DNA of 6,210 bases from Bacteroidota bacterium (lineage in GTDB: Bacteria > Bacteroidota > Bacteroidia > B-17B0 > B-17BO): assembly GCA_947462425.1 (NCBI GenBank), contig CANHPI010000179.1:1-6210 (forward strand), read 5' to 3'. Numbering within the stretch: the stretch's first letter is position 1; every line of letters starts with the position of its first letter. The position numbers and the translations under genes are program-made. Below the pieces are notes generated by a model that saw only the letters and a program-made list of their open reading frames with translations, was not told the origin of the DNA and ran no database searches. This document shows, piece after piece, positions 1 to 6,210 of this stretch.

Positions 1-30
1 AACAACTAATAACTCATATCGAATAACTTT

Positions 31-774
31 TTAAATAACTTTCGCCTCAGTATGTAGTAAGTTTACTAACTCATCTATATGATCTTCTTCAATCATTTTA
101 CAAGTTGTTCTTCCTGCTGATAATGTGTAAGATTTTATGTTTGTTAGCTTGTCTGAAGCACTTGCAGCAATAACAGTTAAGGGTTTAGTACGCGCACTCA
201 TAATCCCTTTCATATTTGGAATACGTTGTTCTGCCATTCCTTTTGAGCAAGAAATCACTAAAGGTAATTCAGCTTCCACTATTTGAGTTCCGCCATCTAC
301 ATCGTGTTCAACAGTTGCATTATTACCTTCTAATTCAAATTTAGTAGCTAAAGAAATTAATGGTAAATCCATAAAACCTGCAATCATAGCACCAACAGAA
401 GAACCATTGTAACTGATTGTTTCCTTACCTGCCATAATTAATTCATAACCATTTTCTTGAGCGTACCTAGAAATTTGTTCCGCAACAAAATAAGCATCTG
501 GTCCTTCAGCATCAATACGCACGCCATCATCAGCACCTAATGCAAAAGCTTTACGAATAGTAGCATCACTTTCTGCTAAGCCAACATGTATAACAGTAAC
601 TTTTTCTGCTTTCCCGGCTTCTTTTAATTCTAATGCGCGAACTAAAGCATACCATTCGTCGTATGGATTAATAATAAATTGAACACCTGCAGTATTAAAC
701 TCAGTGTCTCCATTGGTAAATGCTATTTTAGTGGTTGTATCAGGAACATTACTAATAGGAACTAATATTTTCAT
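31..774 (-). CDS. etfB: Electron transfer flavoprotein subunit beta (EtfB/FixA family)
   Basis: This 247-residue protein is a full-length ETF beta subunit, close to the usual size of about 250. With EtfA it forms a soluble heterodimer that binds FAD and, in classical ETFs, AMP, and passes electrons from acyl-CoA and other flavin dehydrogenases to ETF:quinone oxidoreductase. Visible family marks are the N-terminal strand MKILVPIS, the NPYDE segment (residues 36-40) leading into a helix, the nucleotide-loop region GKETISYNGSSVG (116-128) followed by AGFMDLP (132-138), and the ETF-beta signature around VEHDVDGG (155-162) with LP at 170-171. The segment MAEQR (180-184) aligns with the partner-recognition loop of human ETF (LNEPR), with Met in place of Leu195. 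The start is the ATG at 774, about 20 bases below a good promoter and without a Shine-Dalgarno. etfA is expected nearby; only 30 bases are visible past the stop and they hold no credible start. Identity is firm; the electron donors are inferred. Confidence 0.96.
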   Translation of the reverse strand: MKILVPISNVPDTTTKIAFTNGDTEFNTAGVQFIINPYDEWYALVRALELKEAGKAEKVTVIHVGLAESDATIRKAFALGADDGVRIDAEGPDAYFVAEQISRYAQENGYELIMAGKETISYNGSSVGAMIAGFMDLPLISLATKFELEGNNATVEHDVDGGTQIVEAELPLVISCSKGMAEQRIPNMKGIMSARTKPLTVIAASASDKLTNIKSYTLSAGRTTCKMIEEDHIDELVNLLHTEAKVI

Positions 775-799
775 TGTATTTATTTTTTTTAAAGGTTAG

Positions 800-829
800 C
801 AAATTTATAAAAATATGGGCGTAAATCAA
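800..829 (-). promoter_or_regulatory. Bacteroidetes-type promoter of etfB
   Basis: Read on the minus strand, TTG (829-827) is followed by exactly 19 bases and then TAAATTTG (807-800). This matches the Bacteroidetes housekeeping consensus of TTG at -33 and TAnnTTTG at -7. Transcription should start near position 793, giving a leader of about 20 AT-rich bases before the etfB ATG. Match and spacing are read directly; activity is inferred. Confidence 0.72.
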
Positions 830-989
830 TAGATAAACACTCAAATTTGTATTTTGTTTTTTTAAATCTTTAAAACTCTAGCAGCGAATGTTTTACTAAG
901 GAAAATCTGAGATATTTTAAGACATCTTTTCCGTTTTTTAGAATATTAGTATAATTTCTTAATCTCTTTTAATTACATTCGATTTTGTT

Positions 990-997
990 TACATTTG
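990..997 (+). promoter_or_regulatory. Candidate -7 element for pdhB
   Basis: TACATTTG fits the Bacteroidetes -7 consensus TAnnTTTG and is the only plus-strand match I find between etfB and pdhB. No TTG is found at the proper distance upstream (the -33 region reads CTCTTTTAATT), so this is a half-match. It would start transcription near 1004 and give pdhB a leader of about 130 bases. Confidence 0.35.
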
Positions 998-1046
998 AAC
1001 ATTAATATTATTATGAATTAGCCATGTTGCCATCAGAACAAACACA

Positions 1047-1109
1047 TCCCGATAGCTCTTGGGAGAAAATAACCTTGCTAAACCATATGACTTCCGATAG
1101 TTATCGGGA
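1047..1109. repeat. Two degenerate copies of an 18-base palindrome
   Basis: Copy 1 at 1047-1064 reads TCCCGATAGCTCTTGGGA and copy 2 at 1092-1109 reads TTCCGATAGTTATCGGGA. They agree at 14 of 18 positions, start 45 bases apart, and each differs at only two positions from the perfect palindrome TCCCGATAGCTATCGGGA. Copy 2 can still fold (TTCCGATA against TATCGGGA with one G-T pair); copy 1 is weaker. Neither is followed by a T-run on either strand, so they are not terminators. They lie in the pdhB leader. They may belong to a dispersed palindromic repeat family in this genome or be a paired protein-binding site; the sequence alone does not decide. Confidence 0.6.
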
Positions 1110-1132
1110 TAAAAAACAATAAATATCCAACT

Positions 1133-2116
1133 ATGAAAACAGTAGAATTTAGAGAAGCACTTCGCGAAGCAATGAATGAGGAAATGCGCCGTGATGAGAC
1201 CATTTTTTTAATGGGCGAAGAAGTAGCAGAATATAATGGGGCTTATAAAGTTAGTAAAGGAATGTTAGCTGAGTTTGGTCCTAAGCGTGTTATAGATACA
1301 CCAATTGCAGAACTTGGTTTTGCTGGTATTGGAGTAGGTGCGGCAGTTAATGGTTTACGACCAATTATTGAGTTTATGACCTTTAATTTTTCTTTGGTTG
1401 CAATTGATCAGGTAATTAATGCGGCAGCTAAATTTTTAAGTATGAGTGGTGGTCAATATAATTGCCCAATAGTATTTAGGGGACCAACGGCAAGTGCAGG
1501 GATGTTAAGTTCTCAGCATTCTCAAGCTTTTGAAAACTGGTTTGCTAATTGTCCGGGTTTAAAAGTAGTTGTTCCATCAAATGGATATGATGCAAAGGGT
1601 TTATTAAAATCAGCTATCAGAGATAACGATCCAGTTATTTTTATGGAAAGTGAGCAGATGTATGGAGACAAATGTGAAATTCCTGAAGGAGAATATATTA
1701 TTCCTATTGGAGTAGCCGACATTAAAAGACAAGGAACTGATGTAACGATTGTTTCTTTTGGTAAAATTATGAAAGTTGCTTTAGCAGCTGCAGCCGAATT
1801 AGAAAAAGAAGGAATAAGTGCTGAGGTAGTTGATTTAAGATCTGTTAGACCTATTGATTATGATACGGTTATTAATTCCGTTAAAAAGACGAATCGTTTA
1901 GTTATAGTTGAAGAAGCTTGGCCTTTAGCAAGTATTTCAAGCGAAATTGCTTTTAGAGTTCAGAAAGACGCGTTTGATTATTTAGATGCACCTATTCGCC
2001 GGATTACAACAGCAGATGTTCCACTGCCTTATGCTCCTACATTAATTGAAGCATCATTACCAAATGTTACTCGTACTGTTAAGGCAGTAAAAGATGTTAT
2101 GTACGCTACCAAATAA
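1133..2116 (+). CDS. pdhB: Pyruvate dehydrogenase complex E1 component, beta subunit
   Basis: This 327-residue protein is the beta subunit of the heterotetrameric (alpha2-beta2) E1, which with E1-alpha uses thiamine diphosphate to decarboxylate pyruvate and acetylate the lipoyl groups of E2. The transketolase-like pyrimidine-binding domain covers about residues 4-178 and the transketolase C-terminal domain about 194-316. Glu29 in GEEVAEYNGAYKVSKG is the expected glutamate that activates the cofactor's aminopyrimidine, and His129 in SSQHSQ matches the active-site histidine of the family. Other hallmark blocks are DTPIAELGFAGIGVGAA (55-71), EFMTFNFS (80-87), AIDQVINAAAK (90-100) and ADVPLPYA (294-301). 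The YNGAYKVSKG and EFMTFNFS blocks match mitochondrial-type PDH E1-beta and favour pyruvate over branched-chain keto acids. No E1-alpha gene adjoins it, so the partner must be encoded elsewhere. The ATG at 1133 gives the expected N terminus but has no Shine-Dalgarno. A strong hairpin terminator begins 17 bases after the stop. Confidence 0.96.
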   Translation: MKTVEFREALREAMNEEMRRDETIFLMGEEVAEYNGAYKVSKGMLAEFGPKRVIDTPIAELGFAGIGVGAAVNGLRPIIEFMTFNFSLVAIDQVINAAAKFLSMSGGQYNCPIVFRGPTASAGMLSSQHSQAFENWFANCPGLKVVVPSNGYDAKGLLKSAIRDNDPVIFMESEQMYGDKCEIPEGEYIIPIGVADIKRQGTDVTIVSFGKIMKVALAAAAELEKEGISAEVVDLRSVRPIDYDTVINSVKKTNRLVIVEEAWPLASISSEIAFRVQKDAFDYLDAPIRRITTADVPLPYAPTLIEASLPNVTRTVKAVKDVMYATK

Positions 2117-2133
2117 TTTACATTGTTATTCAT

Positions 2134-2170
2134 AAAAAAACTCCCTTAGTATTACTAAGGGAGTTTTTTT
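2134..2170. terminator. Bidirectional terminator after pdhB
   Basis: This is a perfect 37-base palindrome. A7 and CTCCCTTAGT (2134-2150), a three-base ATT loop, then ACTAAGGGAG and T7 (2154-2170) give a 10-base-pair core flanked by A7/T7. Because the A and T runs are symmetrical it should end transcripts from either strand: pdhB from the left, and any secA read-through from the right. Confidence 0.93.
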
Positions 2171-2221
2171 GTAGTAATAATTTTCAAAAAAAGTATTATT
2201 AAATTACATTTTATAGTATAC

Positions 2222-2252
2222 AAAAAAGCCGCTAAACAATTTAGCGGCTTTT
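2222..2252 (-). terminator. Rho-independent terminator of secA
   Basis: GCCGCTAAA (2228-2236) pairs perfectly with TTTAGCGGC (2240-2248) around a CAA loop, extended by four A-T pairs (2224-2227 with 2249-2252). Read on the minus strand, the hairpin begins three bases past the secA TAA and ends in T6 (2227-2222). The plus-strand exit has only T4 then A-rich sequence, so it mainly serves secA. Confidence 0.9.
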
Positions 2253-2255
2253 AAA

Positions 2256-5200
2256 TTATGCTACTCCAACTCCGTGGCAACTTTTGTATTTTTTGCCGCT
2301 ACCACAAGGACAAGGATCATTTCTTCCTATTTTTTGTTCTACACGAACAGGTATTTGCTTTGGTTTTTGAGGTTCTTTTTGTTCTTGAGCATCTTCTTCA
2401 CTTCTGCTTTCAACTAATTTCTCTTTTGGTTTTTGCTGAACTGGCTCCTGTGTAAATCGTGCTTTTTGTAATTGAGGTTTATGATTATTATTTTCTTCGA
2501 TTGGTAAACCACCTTTCATCAAAAATGAAATAATGTCTTTACTTGTTTTAGCAATCATTTCTCTAAACAAATTAAAAGACTCCAACTTATATACTACTAA
2601 AGGATCTTTTTGCTCTAAAGAGGCATTTTGAACAGATTGTTTTAGGTCGTCCATTTCTCTTAAATGTTCCTTCCATGAATCATCAATCATTGCTAAAATA
2701 ACTGTTTTTTCAAATACAGATACTAACTCTCGACCATTGGTTTCGAAAGATTTTTTTAAGTTAGCCATTACCTGAATAGCACGAATACCATCTGTAAAAG
2801 GAGTAACTATATTTTCGAAATTATTATTTGGATTTGTATAAACATCTTTTACAACTGGTAAAACCATCTCCGCAATTTCAGTAGATTTTTTTCTGTAATG
2901 ATGTTCGGCTGTTTCAAATAAGCGTTGAATTAAATCATCTTCTTTTCCGCTTCTGAATTCTTTTTCATCAAATGGAGATTCAATTCCAAAGTTTTTAATA
3001 CAATCAAACGTAAATCCATCATAATCTTTTAAAACATGAAATTCAGTAACAATACTTTCAGATACCTCGTAAATCATATTTGCAATATCAATACTAATTC
3101 TATCTCCGTTTAAAGCATTACGTCTTCGTTTATAAACAACATCACGTTGCGCATTCATTACATCATCATATTCAATTAAACGTTTACGAGTTCCAAAATG
3201 ATTTTCTTCAACTTTTTTCTGAGCACGTTCAATTGATTTTGAAATCATAGAATGTTGAATCACTTCACCCTCTTGTAATCCCATTCTATCCATTAAACTT
3301 GCAATTCGCTCACTACCAAATAAGCGCATTAAATTATCTTCAAGTGATACAAAAAACTGCGAACTTCCCGGATCTCCCTGACGACCTGCACGACCACGTA
3401 ACTGCCTATCAACACGACGAGATTCATGGCGTTCTGTACCAATAATAGCTAAACCACCTGCCTCTTTAACGCCGGCACCTAATTTAATATCGGTACCACG
3501 GCCTGCCATATTTGTGGCAATTGTTACTGTTCCTGCTTGACCAGCTTCAGCTACTATATCTGCTTCTTTTTGATGAAGCTTAGCATTTAAAACGTTATGT
3601 TTAATTCCTCTTAATTTAAGCATTCTACTTAGTAATTCAGAAATTTCAACACTAGTTGTACCAACCAATACAGGGCGACCCGCAGCAACTAATTTGGCTG
3701 TTTCTTCAATAACGGCATTATATTTTTCACGCTTTGTTTTGTAAACTAAATCTTGTTCATCCTTACGAGAAATTGCTTTGTTAGTAGGAATAACTACAAC
3801 ATCTAATTTATAAATATCCCAAAATTCGTTAGCTTCAGTTTCAGCTGTACCAGTCATGCCGGCCAACTTGTTATACATACGAAAGTAATTTTGCAAGGTA
3901 ATAGTGGCATAAGTTTGAGTAGCCGCTTCAATTTTCACATTTTCTTTGGCCTCTAACGCTTGGTGTAATCCATCGCTATAACGGCGGCCTTCCATAATAC
4001 GGCCAGTTTGCTCGTCAACAATTTTAATTTGCCCTTCAGCAATTACATACTCCTGATCAATTTCAAACAAAGAGTATGCTTTTAGCAATTGATTTACAGT
4101 ATGAATACGTTCACTTTTCACACTAAAATCACGCATCAATGATTCCTTTAATAATATTTTTTCTTTAGGGTCAGCAAATGTTTTTTTCTCAAGATCAGCA
4201 ATTTCGCCACCAACGTTTGGTATAATAAAGAAATCAGGATCATCAGTTGTTCCTGTAATTAAATCAATTCCTTTTTCAGTTAAATCAACGGAATTATTTT
4301 TTTCGTCTATTACAAAAAATAAATCCACATCAATTTTATGCATTTCCTTTTGTTGGTCTTGCATATAATAGTTTTCTGTTTTTTGCTGTAGAGCTTTTAC
4401 ACCGGGCTCACTTAAAAATTTTATTAAGGCTCCGTTTTTAGGTAATCCTCTGTAAGCACGCAATAAAGCTATGCCAGCTTCTTTCTCATTTCCTTCAGCA
4501 AATAAACGTTTTGAATCAGTTAAACATAATTGAACAAATGACTTTTGAGCTGCCAATAATTTTTCTACTCGAGGTTTAAATTCCATAAACTCATGTATGT
4601 CTCCCGTTGGAGTTGGACCAGAAATAATTAGCGGTGTTCGAGCATCATCAATTAATACTGAATCGACCTCATCCACAATAGCGAAATTATGTTTACGTTG
4701 AACTAAATCAGAAACTTCGCGCGCCATGTTATCACGAAGATAATCAAAACCAAATTCGTTATTTGTTCCGTAAGTAATATCTGCTAAATAAGCTTGACGT
4801 CTATTTTCTGTATTTGGTTCATGTTTATCAATACAATCAACACTTAATCCGTGAAATTGAAACAATGGGGCATTCCACTCACTATCACGTTTTGCTAAAT
4901 AATTATTTACTGTTACAACATGAACACCTCTTCCGGATAGCGCATTTAAAAATACAGGTAAGGTAGATACTAATGTTTTACCTTCGCCTGTTGCCATTTC
5001 AGATATTTTACCCGAATGTAAAACAGCGCCGCCAATTAATTGTACATCATAATGTACCATATTCCAAAGTACATCAACGCCTGCGGCTGTCCATTTGTTT
5101 TTCCATGCAGCTTGTGTGCCACGAATCTCAATATTTTTTTGAGTTTTGGATATTTTAGAATCAAAGTCATTTGCTGTAACAACCAATTCTTCATTTTCAG

Positions 5201-5567
5201 AAAAACGGCGCGAAGTATCTTTTAAAATAGCGTAAGCTTCGGGTAAAATTTCATTTAAAACTTCTTCAATTTTTCCTGTTATTTCTTTTTCAAGTTCATC
5301 AACTTCTTTATAAAGTGCTTCCTTAGCATCAATATCCATGTCAAATTCTGTTTCAACACGAGCTTTAATAGTATTAACTTGTGTTTGCTCAGATTTTATA
5401 GCATCTTGTATTTTTTGTTTAAGAGCATCTACCTTTGCACGCAATTCATCATTTGATAATTTTGCAAGTGTAGGATAAATTTCTAATATTTGATCAACTT
5501 GAGGTTGAATCGTTTTAATATCTTTTTCAGATTTTGTACCAAAAAATTTCTTCAGGAACGTTAACAT
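2256..5567 (-). CDS. secA: Preprotein translocase ATPase SecA, Bacteroidetes long form
   Basis: This is the 1103-residue motor ATPase that binds SecYEG at the inner membrane and pushes unfolded secretory proteins through it. NBD1 carries Walker A GEGKT (194-198) and the DEVD box (299-302) within [20 protein letters not shown]. The preprotein cross-linking domain lies about 318-440. NBD2 includes [14 protein letters not shown] (684-697) and [13 protein letters not shown] (722-734) with the arginine-finger region. The helical scaffold and wing domains follow to about 1015, with the two-helix finger near 955-1000. A charged Gln/Glu/Lys-rich linker (about 1030-1075) leads to the zinc tail [14 protein letters not shown], with ligands Cys1086, Cys1088, Cys1097 and His1098. 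E. coli SecA has 901 residues; here about 90 extra precede Walker A, in a coiled-coil-like segment (about 51-100) and a second one (about 122-170), and some 55-60 more sit in the cross-linking domain (about 326-410). Such inserts are usual for Bacteroidetes as I recall. All ATPase motifs are intact. The [10 protein letters not shown] start aligns with E. coli SecA and needs no Shine-Dalgarno. Confidence 0.98.
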   Translation of the reverse strand: MLTFLKKFFGTKSEKDIKTIQPQVDQILEIYPTLAKLSNDELRAKVDALKQKIQDAIKSEQTQVNTIKARVETEFDMDIDAKEALYKEVDELEKEITGKIEEVLNEILPEAYAILKDTSRRFSENEELVVTANDFDSKISKTQKNIEIRGTQAAWKNKWTAAGVDVLWNMVHYDVQLIGGAVLHSGKISEMATGEGKTLVSTLPVFLNALSGRGVHVVTVNNYLAKRDSEWNAPLFQFHGLSVDCIDKHEPNTENRRQAYLADITYGTNNEFGFDYLRDNMAREVSDLVQRKHNFAIVDEVDSVLIDDARTPLIISGPTPTGDIHEFMEFKPRVEKLLAAQKSFVQLCLTDSKRLFAEGNEKEAGIALLRAYRGLPKNGALIKFLSEPGVKALQQKTENYYMQDQQKEMHKIDVDLFFVIDEKNNSVDLTEKGIDLITGTTDDPDFFIIPNVGGEIADLEKKTFADPKEKILLKESLMRDFSVKSERIHTVNQLLKAYSLFEIDQEYVIAEGQIKIVDEQTGRIMEGRRYSDGLHQALEAKENVKIEAATQTYATITLQNYFRMYNKLAGMTGTAETEANEFWDIYKLDVVVIPTNKAISRKDEQDLVYKTKREKYNAVIEETAKLVAAGRPVLVGTTSVEISELLSRMLKLRGIKHNVLNAKLHQKEADIVAEAGQAGTVTIATNMAGRGTDIKLGAGVKEAGGLAIIGTERHESRRVDRQLRGRAGRQGDPGSSQFFVSLEDNLMRLFGSERIASLMDRMGLQEGEVIQHSMISKSIERAQKKVEENHFGTRKRLIEYDDVMNAQRDVVYKRRRNALNGDRISIDIANMIYEVSESIVTEFHVLKDYDGFTFDCIKNFGIESPFDEKEFRSGKEDDLIQRLFETAEHHYRKKSTEIAEMVLPVVKDVYTNPNNNFENIVTPFTDGIRAIQVMANLKKSFETNGRELVSVFEKTVILAMIDDSWKEHLREMDDLKQSVQNASLEQKDPLVVYKLESFNLFREMIAKTSKDIISFLMKGGLPIEENNNHKPQLQKARFTQEPVQQKPKEKLVESRSEEDAQEQKEPQKPKQIPVRVEQKIGRNDPCPCGSGKKYKSCHGVGVA

Positions 5568-5841
5568 AGTGTGTTTAAATTTAAGCTAACGAAAATACAA
5601 AAAATACACGTTACAAAACTATAAATTTTACTAAATAATTAATTGATTATCAGTGTGTTTGACTGCGCTTGATTTCAATCAAATTATTTTGAACCATATA
5701 CGTGCTTTTAAAAAAAGAATTTTAATAGAAAAACTGTGTATTTTTTGGTTCTTAATTTTCCAGTTATGGCTTCAAAATAACCACTTACAAAAAGTTATTT
5801 ATAAACTAATTATTAAATTCCTAAATTAGTGATGCAACTTT
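5568..5841. other. Divergent intergenic region between secA and the propeller gene
   Basis: These 274 AT-rich bases hold the candidate secA -7 element (5614-5621), a 6-base-pair inverted repeat TTGATT-TC-AATCAA at 5669-5682, and a 7-base-pair inverted repeat ACTAATT/AATTAGT (5805-5811 and 5824-5830) with a 12-base spacer ending 11 bases before the propeller start. No clean TTG-N19-TAnnTTTG promoter is seen for the plus-strand gene; the nearest are TTATTTTG (5684-5691) with a TTG 22 bases upstream (5659-5661), and a TA-TTT-TTTG one base too long (5739-5747). No gene is apparent here. Confidence 0.5.
5614..5621 (-). promoter_or_regulatory. Candidate -7 element for secA
   Basis: On the minus strand, 5621-5614 reads TAGTTTTG, matching TAnnTTTG, and it is the only such match I find upstream of secA. 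The 19-base spacing position reads ATT rather than TTG, so the -33 half is poor. Transcription would start near 5607 with a leader of about 40 bases. No secretion-monitor ORF of the SecM type is seen upstream of secA. Confidence 0.4.
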
Positions 5842-6210
5842 ATGAGGAAGTATTTAATAACATATTATTTTAGTCTGCTAATTCTCGGAATTTTCTTTCC
5901 GTTAAAATATTTTCCGCAACAATATAATTTTAAAAACTATTCTGTTGAAAGCGGCTTACCCTACGTTCAAATTTTTGCTATGTTTCAGGATAGTAAAGGT
6001 AATTTATGGAGTGGCGGTTACGGCGGAGCAAGTGAATTTAATGGAAAAATATTTAAAAATTATTCTCCTAAAAATGGATTGGCTAACCATTATGTTAACG
6101 CCATTATAGAGGATCAGTTTCATTTAATTACTATTGGAACTATTGATGGTTTAAGTGTAATTGATAAAATGAAAGGTCGAATTAGTAATTATAGTGTTAA
6201 GGATGGATTA
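5842..6210 (+). CDS. Exported beta-propeller protein, probable sensor, 3' end outside window
   Basis: An open frame of 123 codons runs without a stop to the window edge. Residues 1-26 begin MRKYLITYYFSLLILGIFF, a basic start followed by a hydrophobic stretch, so an N-terminal signal peptide or membrane anchor is likely. The rest shows repeats of the two-component-regulator-propeller (Reg_prop) type: NYSxxxGL occurs at residues 32-39, 73-80 and 116-123, 41 and 43 residues apart, each followed by VQxF or VNAI strands where visible. The first repeat carries the typical QDSKGNLWSGG segment (49-59); the second has EDQFHLITIGTIDGL (90-104), with the GNLW part degraded. In Bacteroidetes such propellers usually form the periplasmic sensor of histidine kinases, hybrid two-component systems or LuxR/LytTR-type regulators, but the output domain is off the window, so no specific function is assigned. 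ATG 5842 is preferred because it gives the signal-like N terminus; ATG 5832 is in another frame and stops after 13 codons. There is no Shine-Dalgarno. Confidence 0.85.
   Translation, partial: MRKYLITYYFSLLILGIFFPLKYFPQQYNFKNYSVESGLPYVQIFAMFQDSKGNLWSGGYGGASEFNGKIFKNYSPKNGLANHYVNAIIEDQFHLITIGTIDGLSVIDKMKGRISNYSVKDGL

Larger units (their letters stand above)
775..1132. other. Divergent etfB-pdhB intergenic region (358 bases)
   Basis: This AT-rich spacer separates the two divergent starts. Its left end holds the etfB promoter (800-829). Bases from about 830 to 985 are low-complexity A/T runs in which I find no gene or convincing structure; a palindromic CAAATTTG at 842-849 resembles a -7 element but lacks the TA. 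A candidate pdhB -7 element lies at 990-997. From 1024 to 1122 there is a 33-codon open frame (32 residues plus TAA) ending 10 bases before the pdhB ATG, and inside it are two near-palindromic 18-mers. If the 990-997 element is used, pdhB has a leader of roughly 130 bases, long enough for post-transcriptional control, but nothing here resembles a riboswitch class I know. Confidence 0.6.

Noticed and set aside
1..30. Start of etfA downstream of etfB
   Set aside because: The only minus-strand ATG in these 30 bases opens a frame that stops after three codons; etfA, if present, begins outside the window.
842..849. CAAATTTG as a promoter -7 element
   Set aside because: It is a self-complementary A/T-rich octamer lacking the TA of TAnnTTTG on both strands.
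900..939. GGAAAA...TTTTCC inverted repeat followed by T6, terminator-like
   Set aside because: The stem is only 6 A/T-rich pairs with a loop of about 21 bases, and no gene ends nearby on the plus strand.
1092..1116. Hairpin TTCCGATA/TATCGGGA as a terminator or attenuator
   Set aside because: The plus-strand exit is an A-run, not a T-run, and the minus-strand exit has no T-run, so intrinsic termination is not supported.
1522..1722. 66-residue minus-strand ORF inside pdhB
   Set aside because: It lies antisense to conserved PdhB sequence, has no recognisable domain and no promoter, and is a frame shadow of the real gene.
2258..2455. 65-residue plus-strand ORF over the secA 3' end
   Set aside because: It is antisense to the SecA linker and zinc tail; its Phe/Leu-rich content is what complementing the Lys/Glu-rich linker would give.
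4973..5225. Two overlapping 61-residue plus-strand ORFs in the secA 5' half
   Set aside because: Both are antisense to conserved SecA NBD1 and N-terminal sequence, overlap each other in different frames and show no domain or start signal.
5832..5873. ATG at 5832 as an alternative start for the propeller gene
   Set aside because: This frame stops at TAG after 13 codons; the propeller frame begins at 5842.

Overview
The window looks like a piece of a Bacteroidota (Bacteroidetes) chromosome. Four things point there. The DNA is AT-rich. None of the four gene starts has a Shine-Dalgarno sequence. A promoter of the Bacteroidetes type (TTG, 19 bases, TAnnTTTG) lies upstream of the first gene. The SecA is 1103 residues long, with the large N-terminal and cross-linking-domain insertions typical of this phylum. 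I cannot name the genus.

Layout from left to right: (1) etfB, minus strand, the beta subunit of electron transfer flavoprotein. (2) A 358-base divergent intergenic region with a strong etfB promoter, a weaker candidate pdhB promoter and two 18-base near-palindromes of one family. (3) pdhB, plus strand, the E1 beta subunit of the pyruvate dehydrogenase complex. (4) A 139-base convergent gap with two hairpin terminators, one serving pdhB (and able to work in both directions) and one immediately after secA. (5) secA, minus strand, full length, with its C-terminal zinc-binding tail. (6) A 274-base divergent intergenic region. (7) The first 123 codons of a plus-strand gene for a probably exported beta-propeller protein of the two-component-regulator-propeller type, cut by the window edge.

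Functionally this is mostly core metabolism and secretion. PdhB helps convert pyruvate to acetyl-CoA. EtfB, with an EtfA partner not seen here, carries electrons from flavin dehydrogenases to the respiratory chain. SecA drives export of unfolded proteins through SecYEG. The genes are transcribed as separate units, so the window gives no operon evidence linking them. The partner genes etfA and pdhA are not in the window; etfA could begin just beyond the left edge.

I see no CRISPR array, mobile element, RNA gene or new multi-gene system. The points most worth checking are the paired palindromes and possible 32-codon upstream ORF before pdhB, the aspartate at the SecA two-helix-finger position where E. 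coli has a key tyrosine, and the identity of the truncated propeller gene.
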